A stretch of DNA of 64,000 bases from Undibacterium sp. YM2 (GTDB lineage: Bacteria; Pseudomonadota; Gammaproteobacteria; Burkholderiales; Burkholderiaceae_D), in assembly GCF_009937975.1 (NCBI RefSeq), contig NZ_AP018441.1:6138001-6202000 (forward strand), written 5' to 3'. Positions 60,845-64,000 of the stretch are shown in pieces. The number at the start of each line of letters is the position of its first letter. Positions within the stretch are counted from its first letter, which is position 1. Made by a program: the position numbers and the translations under genes. A model generated the notes under the pieces. That model was not told the DNA's origin, made no database searches, and was given only the letters and a program-made list of their open reading frames with translations.

Positions 60845-62980
60845 TTGTTTAAAACCCTTGCTCTTCCGCTGGCCCTGGCTGGTGTTGTTTCCTCTGCTTA
60901 TGCTGACGAAGGTCAGTGGCAACCCTACCAGTTGCCACAACTAAAATCTGAACTGAAGCGCATAGGCATCAATGTGCCTGCAGAAAAACTGGCGGATTTG
61001 CAAAAACACCCGATGTCAGCGATGGTATCGCTCGGCGGTTGCTCGGCTTCTTTTGTATCGAACACTGGCCTGGTGGTAACCAATCATCATTGCGCTTATG
61101 GTGCCGTACAAAGAAATTCGACAGCAGAAAAAAATTATATTGCAAATGGTTTTCTGGCCAAGACACTGGCAGATGAATTGCCCGCAGGCCCCGATGCGCG
61201 CATGTATATCACTGAAAAAGTCGAAAATGTCACTGAGCAGATCAACAAGGGGCTGACCGCCGCCATGTCTGGCCGCGCCAGGGCTGAGCATGTGGAAAAC
61301 CGTATCAAGGCGCTGATTGCTGAATGTGAGCAAGACAAGGCTTACCGTTGCTCGGTACCGAGTTTCCATCGTGGTCTTGAGTATTACCGCATACGCCAGA
61401 TCATGATACGTGACGTGCGCCTAGTGTATGCACCCTCAGACAAGATAGGCAATTTTGGTGGCGAGGTCGATAATTTTGAATGGCCGCGTCATACCGGTGA
61501 CTACGCCTTCCTGCGCGCCTATGTAGGCAGGGATGGCCGCCCTGCCGACCTGTCTGCCGACAATGTGCCGTATCAGTCTAAAGATTTTCTCGTCGTATCT
61601 GCCCAGGGCTTGAAGAATGGTGACCCTATCTTGCTGGCAGGTTACCCGGGCCGCACCAGCCGCTACAAATTACCAGCAGAAATACGCTATGCCCGTGATG
61701 TCAGCTACCCTGCCAAAGTGACAGAAACCAAAGCTGATCTCGCCGTCATTGCCGCTGCAACTTCAGGCAATGCTGGTGCCAGTGTACGTTATGCCAGCGT
61801 AGCCAAAGGCCTCAATAATGGTTTGAAGAAAACAGAGGGTTTGCTGGAAGGTTTTGCACGCAAGGACATCGCTGCCATCAAGGATGGCCAGGATGCAGAA
61901 TTCCGCCGCTGGTATGCACAGCATGGTAGCGACAAGAATTTGTTGAAAGAGCTTGATACCGTCATCGCTGCCGACATGGCGATGTCAGAAGAAGAATTTG
62001 CCTGGTCGGTTGCCAGCACCAGTGAAATGCTGAAGAGTGCACGCACCCTGTATCGTCTCGCGGTGGAAAGCACAAAACCGGATGCAGAACGCCAGCCCGG
62101 TTACCAGCAGCGCGACATGAATATCATCGCTGGCAAACTCAGCCGCCTGGAACAATCCTATCTGCAAAATGTCGATCAGGCCAGGTTCACTGCAGCGCTG
62201 CAAAGATATAGTAAATTGCCAGCAGCATCCCATCCAAAGGGTCTGGATGTATTGTTGCCGACACCAGAAAGCGTCGCCAGCCTGTATCAGCAAAGCGGCC
62301 TGGGTGAAACCTCCAAACGCCTGGCCTGGATGGGCAAGGACCGCAAGGCTTTTGAACAATCCGACGATGCTTTCGTACGCCTGGCCGTGAAACTGCATGA
62401 CACTGCCATGTCACTCGAAGAGCGCCGCAAAGAACTGGATGGCAATCTGGAACGTATCATTCCACAATACATGCAGGCAGTCATAGAATGGAAAAAATCC
62501 CAGGGCAAGCCAGTTTATCCTGATGCCAATTCCACCCTGCGCGTGACCTACGGCACAGTCGCACCTTACTCACCGCGTGACGGCGTCATCAAAGGCCCGT
62601 TCACGACAGTCGAAGGCATAGTAGAAAAACACACGGGCAAAGCACCCTTCAATATGCAGGAAAATTTATTGACTGCCGTGAAGGAAAAACGTTACGGCGT
62701 ATTCAAGGACAATGTCCTGCAAACCGTGCCTGTCAATTTCCTGTCCAGTGCTGATACAACCGGTGGCAATTCTGGCTCTGCTGTCTTGAATAAAAATGGT
62801 GAACTGGTGGGTTTGAATTTCGATTCGACCTATGAATCGATTACCAAGGACTGGTACTTCGACACCGCCATTACCCGTGCCATCCATGTCGACATCCGTT
62901 ACATGTTATGGGTCATGAAAGAAGTTGACCATGCTGACAATCTGTTGAAGGAAATGACGATCAGGTATCCGGCGAAATAA
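60845..62980 (+). CDS. S46 family dipeptidyl-peptidase (DPP7/DPP11-like)
   Basis: A 711-residue exported serine peptidase. A signal peptide (TLALPLALAGVVSSAYA) is followed by the S46 fold: catalytic His in TNHHCAYGAVQ (near residue 82), Asp in GGEVDNFEWPRHTGDYAF and Ser in GGNSGSAVLNKNGELVGLN (S643). S46 enzymes remove dipeptides from N-termini, preferring acidic or hydrophobic residues. The frame begins with a TTG at 60833, but TTG at 60845 has GGAG six bases upstream and opens the signal peptide. A tandem repeat lies upstream and a strong terminator downstream. Confidence 0.93.
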   Translation: MFKTLALPLALAGVVSSAYADEGQWQPYQLPQLKSELKRIGINVPAEKLADLQKHPMSAMVSLGGCSASFVSNTGLVVTNHHCAYGAVQRNSTAEKNYIANGFLAKTLADELPAGPDARMYITEKVENVTEQINKGLTAAMSGRARAEHVENRIKALIAECEQDKAYRCSVPSFHRGLEYYRIRQIMIRDVRLVYAPSDKIGNFGGEVDNFEWPRHTGDYAFLRAYVGRDGRPADLSADNVPYQSKDFLVVSAQGLKNGDPILLAGYPGRTSRYKLPAEIRYARDVSYPAKVTETKADLAVIAAATSGNAGASVRYASVAKGLNNGLKKTEGLLEGFARKDIAAIKDGQDAEFRRWYAQHGSDKNLLKELDTVIAADMAMSEEEFAWSVASTSEMLKSARTLYRLAVESTKPDAERQPGYQQRDMNIIAGKLSRLEQSYLQNVDQARFTAALQRYSKLPAASHPKGLDVLLPTPESVASLYQQSGLGETSKRLAWMGKDRKAFEQSDDAFVRLAVKLHDTAMSLEERRKELDGNLERIIPQYMQAVIEWKKSQGKPVYPDANSTLRVTYGTVAPYSPRDGVIKGPFTTVEGIVEKHTGKAPFNMQENLLTAVKEKRYGVFKDNVLQTVPVNFLSSADTTGGNSGSAVLNKNGELVGLNFDSTYESITKDWYFDTAITRAIHVDIRYMLWVMKEVDHADNLLKEMTIRYPAK

Positions 62981-62997
62981 GTGGTTTGATTCATGTG

Positions 62998-63033
62998 AAA
63001 AGCGTGCCCCTGAAATGGGGCACGCTTTTTTTA
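62998..63033 (+). terminator. Intrinsic terminator after the S46 peptidase
   Basis: AAAAGCGTGCCCC and GGGGCACGCTTTT pair perfectly around TGAAAT and continue into a T-run. It also lies just before the convergent GFA gene stop and may serve both. Confidence 0.92.
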
Positions 63034-63037
63034 TCTT

Positions 63038-63451
63038 TCAGGGTTTGCGCGGTGTCTGCTCAAAATGCCGGCTACTATCCGCTGTGCTCAGCCAAGGCAG
63101 TTTATTCTCACAATAAATATCCATGCGCGGTGACAGGCTTTCATGCTGATTGACTGTGCCCAGATACAGCATACTCAAGCCTGCATAAGTTTCCTGATTC
63201 GAGTTATACAGCGGCGTGCCGCAGTCAGTACAAAAATGGCGCTGGGTACGCGATGTGACGGTATAGCTTTTCAGCAGTTCCTGACCCTGGGTGAATACCA
63301 GTTCAGCTTCCTTGACGACGACATAAGATGATAATGCTGCGCCCGTCATACGGCGGCACAGGCCGCAATGGCAGGCCACGATTTGCAATGCGGGGGCCGG
63401 GTAGTGATAGGCAATTTTTCCGCAACTGCATTGGCCGCTGATGGTTTGCAT
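63038..63451 (-). CDS. GFA/CENP-V family zinc protein
   Basis: A 137-residue glutathione-dependent formaldehyde-activating-like protein. Zinc-binding cysteines are in GQCSCGKIAY, ACHCGLCRRMTGA and FCTDCGTPLY, the usual order of this family. Its substrate is usually unclear; not all members act on S-hydroxymethyl glutathione. GGAG five bases before the ATG at 63451 decides the start over the ATG at 63466. It is convergent with the S46 peptidase and follows the EAL gene in direction. Confidence 0.9.
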   Translation of the reverse strand: MQTISGQCSCGKIAYHYPAPALQIVACHCGLCRRMTGAALSSYVVVKEAELVFTQGQELLKSYTVTSRTQRHFCTDCGTPLYNSNQETYAGLSMLYLGTVNQHESLSPRMDIYCENKLPWLSTADSSRHFEQTPRKP

Positions 63452-63477
63452 GGTGTCTCCATTCAATATTTATTCAC

Positions 63478-64000
63478 TCAGGCACCTTCCCACTCCAGGC
63501 CCTTGCCATGTCCCCAGATCAGCGGGGCGACATAGCTGTCGGCCCAGGCCTCGACCTGGCCCGCTGGCATGGGGCGAGCGACGCCGTAACCTTGTGCCAG
63601 TTCGCAACCCAGGCGCATGAGGGCTACACCATGTTCGGCACTTTCCACACCTTCTGCAATCACGCCACGGTTAAAGGCGCGTGCCAGGCCGATGACGGCG
63701 CTGATGACGGCCAGGTCGTCCTTGTCTTCCAGCATATCACGGACAAAACTCTGGTCGATTTTCAGGGTATCGGCGGGCAGGCGTTTCAGGTAAGACAGCG
63801 AAGAATAACCGGTGCCAAAATCATCAAGTGCAAAGCTGACGCCGATTTGCTGACAGGCCAGCATGACTTCGCGTACATGCTGTATATCCTTGATGGCGGC
63901 GGATTCGAGTATTTCTATTTCCAGGCGTTCTGGGGCGACATCCGGAAAGGCTGCCAGCACCGCACGCAGGCGCTCGACAAAATCCTTGCACTGGAAATGG
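63478..64000 (-). CDS. EAL domain protein, C-terminal part (cut by window edge)
   Basis: The frame is open through the window end, so this is the last 174 residues of a longer protein. It carries EAL-domain motifs: EILESAAI, DDFGTGYSSLSYLKRLP, LKIDQSFVRDM, and IAEGVESAEHGVALMRLGCE with QGYGVARPMP. The DDFGTGYSS and EGVES segments are those of active cyclic-di-GMP phosphodiesterases, but the first catalytic EAL motif lies outside the window. Other domains such as GGDEF or PAS may precede it. Confidence 0.9.
   Translation of the reverse strand, partial: HFQCKDFVERLRAVLAAFPDVAPERLEIEILESAAIKDIQHVREVMLACQQIGVSFALDDFGTGYSSLSYLKRLPADTLKIDQSFVRDMLEDKDDLAVISAVIGLARAFNRGVIAEGVESAEHGVALMRLGCELAQGYGVARPMPAGQVEAWADSYVAPLIWGHGKGLEWEGA

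Overview
The window looks like chromosome of a betaproteobacterium, most plausibly an Oxalobacteraceae member close to Undibacterium. This is an inference from gene content (PuuD-type membrane urate oxidase, UraD-AllC fusion, DbpA, HDOD and LytS/LytR signalling), protein style and moderate GC. I saw no rRNA, tRNA, CRISPR array, prophage or complete insertion sequence. Coding is dense on both strands, broken by several intergenic palindromic repeats.

Layout. 0-9.5 kb: radical SAM/B12 protein, a 23-codon membrane micro-ORF, a small secreted repeat protein, an HDOD protein, an esterase coupled to an orphan MazF/PemK toxin, a NIPSNAP protein, a secreted GH18 chitinase divergent from slyX, and a periplasmic binding protein. 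9.5-19.1 kb: purine catabolism (M20 hydrolase, puuD, a frameshifted LysR regulator, uraH, a uraD-allC fusion, an NCS2 xanthine/urate permease, an 8-oxoguanine/guanine-type deaminase). 19.2-29.4 kb: accessory block with two tandem paralogues of unknown function, a membrane protein, and a tightly overlapping five-gene operon that I read as a MoxR-vWA-beta-propeller ternary system. 29.5-31.6 kb: LytTR response regulator, LytS-type kinase and a small membrane protein. 31.8-32.7 kb: a miniature HisS-like class II synthetase paralogue with an in-frame TAA, preceded by a terminator and a possible His-rich leader peptide. 33.2-36.1 kb: secreted M9 collagenase-like protease and a VOC protein. 36.1-45.6 kb: glyoxylate-to-pyruvate branch (gcl, hyi, glxR, glycerate kinase, pyruvate kinase) with a divergent LysR regulator and an AzgA-type purine permease. 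45.7-64 kb: mixed housekeeping and accessory genes, including an AT-rich GIY-YIG-like gene, two LysR/AraC contexts, a NAT, DbpA, an M10 serralysin-like protease, a PNPOx-reductase-ferredoxin fusion (frameshifted) with an AhpD-like protein, an S46 dipeptidyl-peptidase, a GFA protein and the end of an EAL protein.

How the genes fit together. The purine and glyoxylate blocks form a nearly continuous route: purine uptake, deamination, urate oxidation (PuuD), hydroxyisourate hydrolysis (UraH), OHCU decarboxylation and allantoate hydrolysis (UraD-AllC), then glyoxylate to tartronate semialdehyde (Gcl), glycerate (GlxR), 2-phosphoglycerate (glycerate kinase) and pyruvate (Pyk). Xanthine dehydrogenase and ureidoglycolate lyase are not in the window. 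Chitinase, M9, M10 and S46 enzymes suggest growth on polymers and protein.

Caution on sequence quality: two genes (LysR at 12.4 kb, reductase at 58.4 kb) are each broken by what looks like one missing G in a GGGG run. This could be sequencing error or real contingency mutation. Starts were revised where a Shine-Dalgarno sequence clearly favours an internal codon; all functional calls rest on reading motifs by eye, with no database search.
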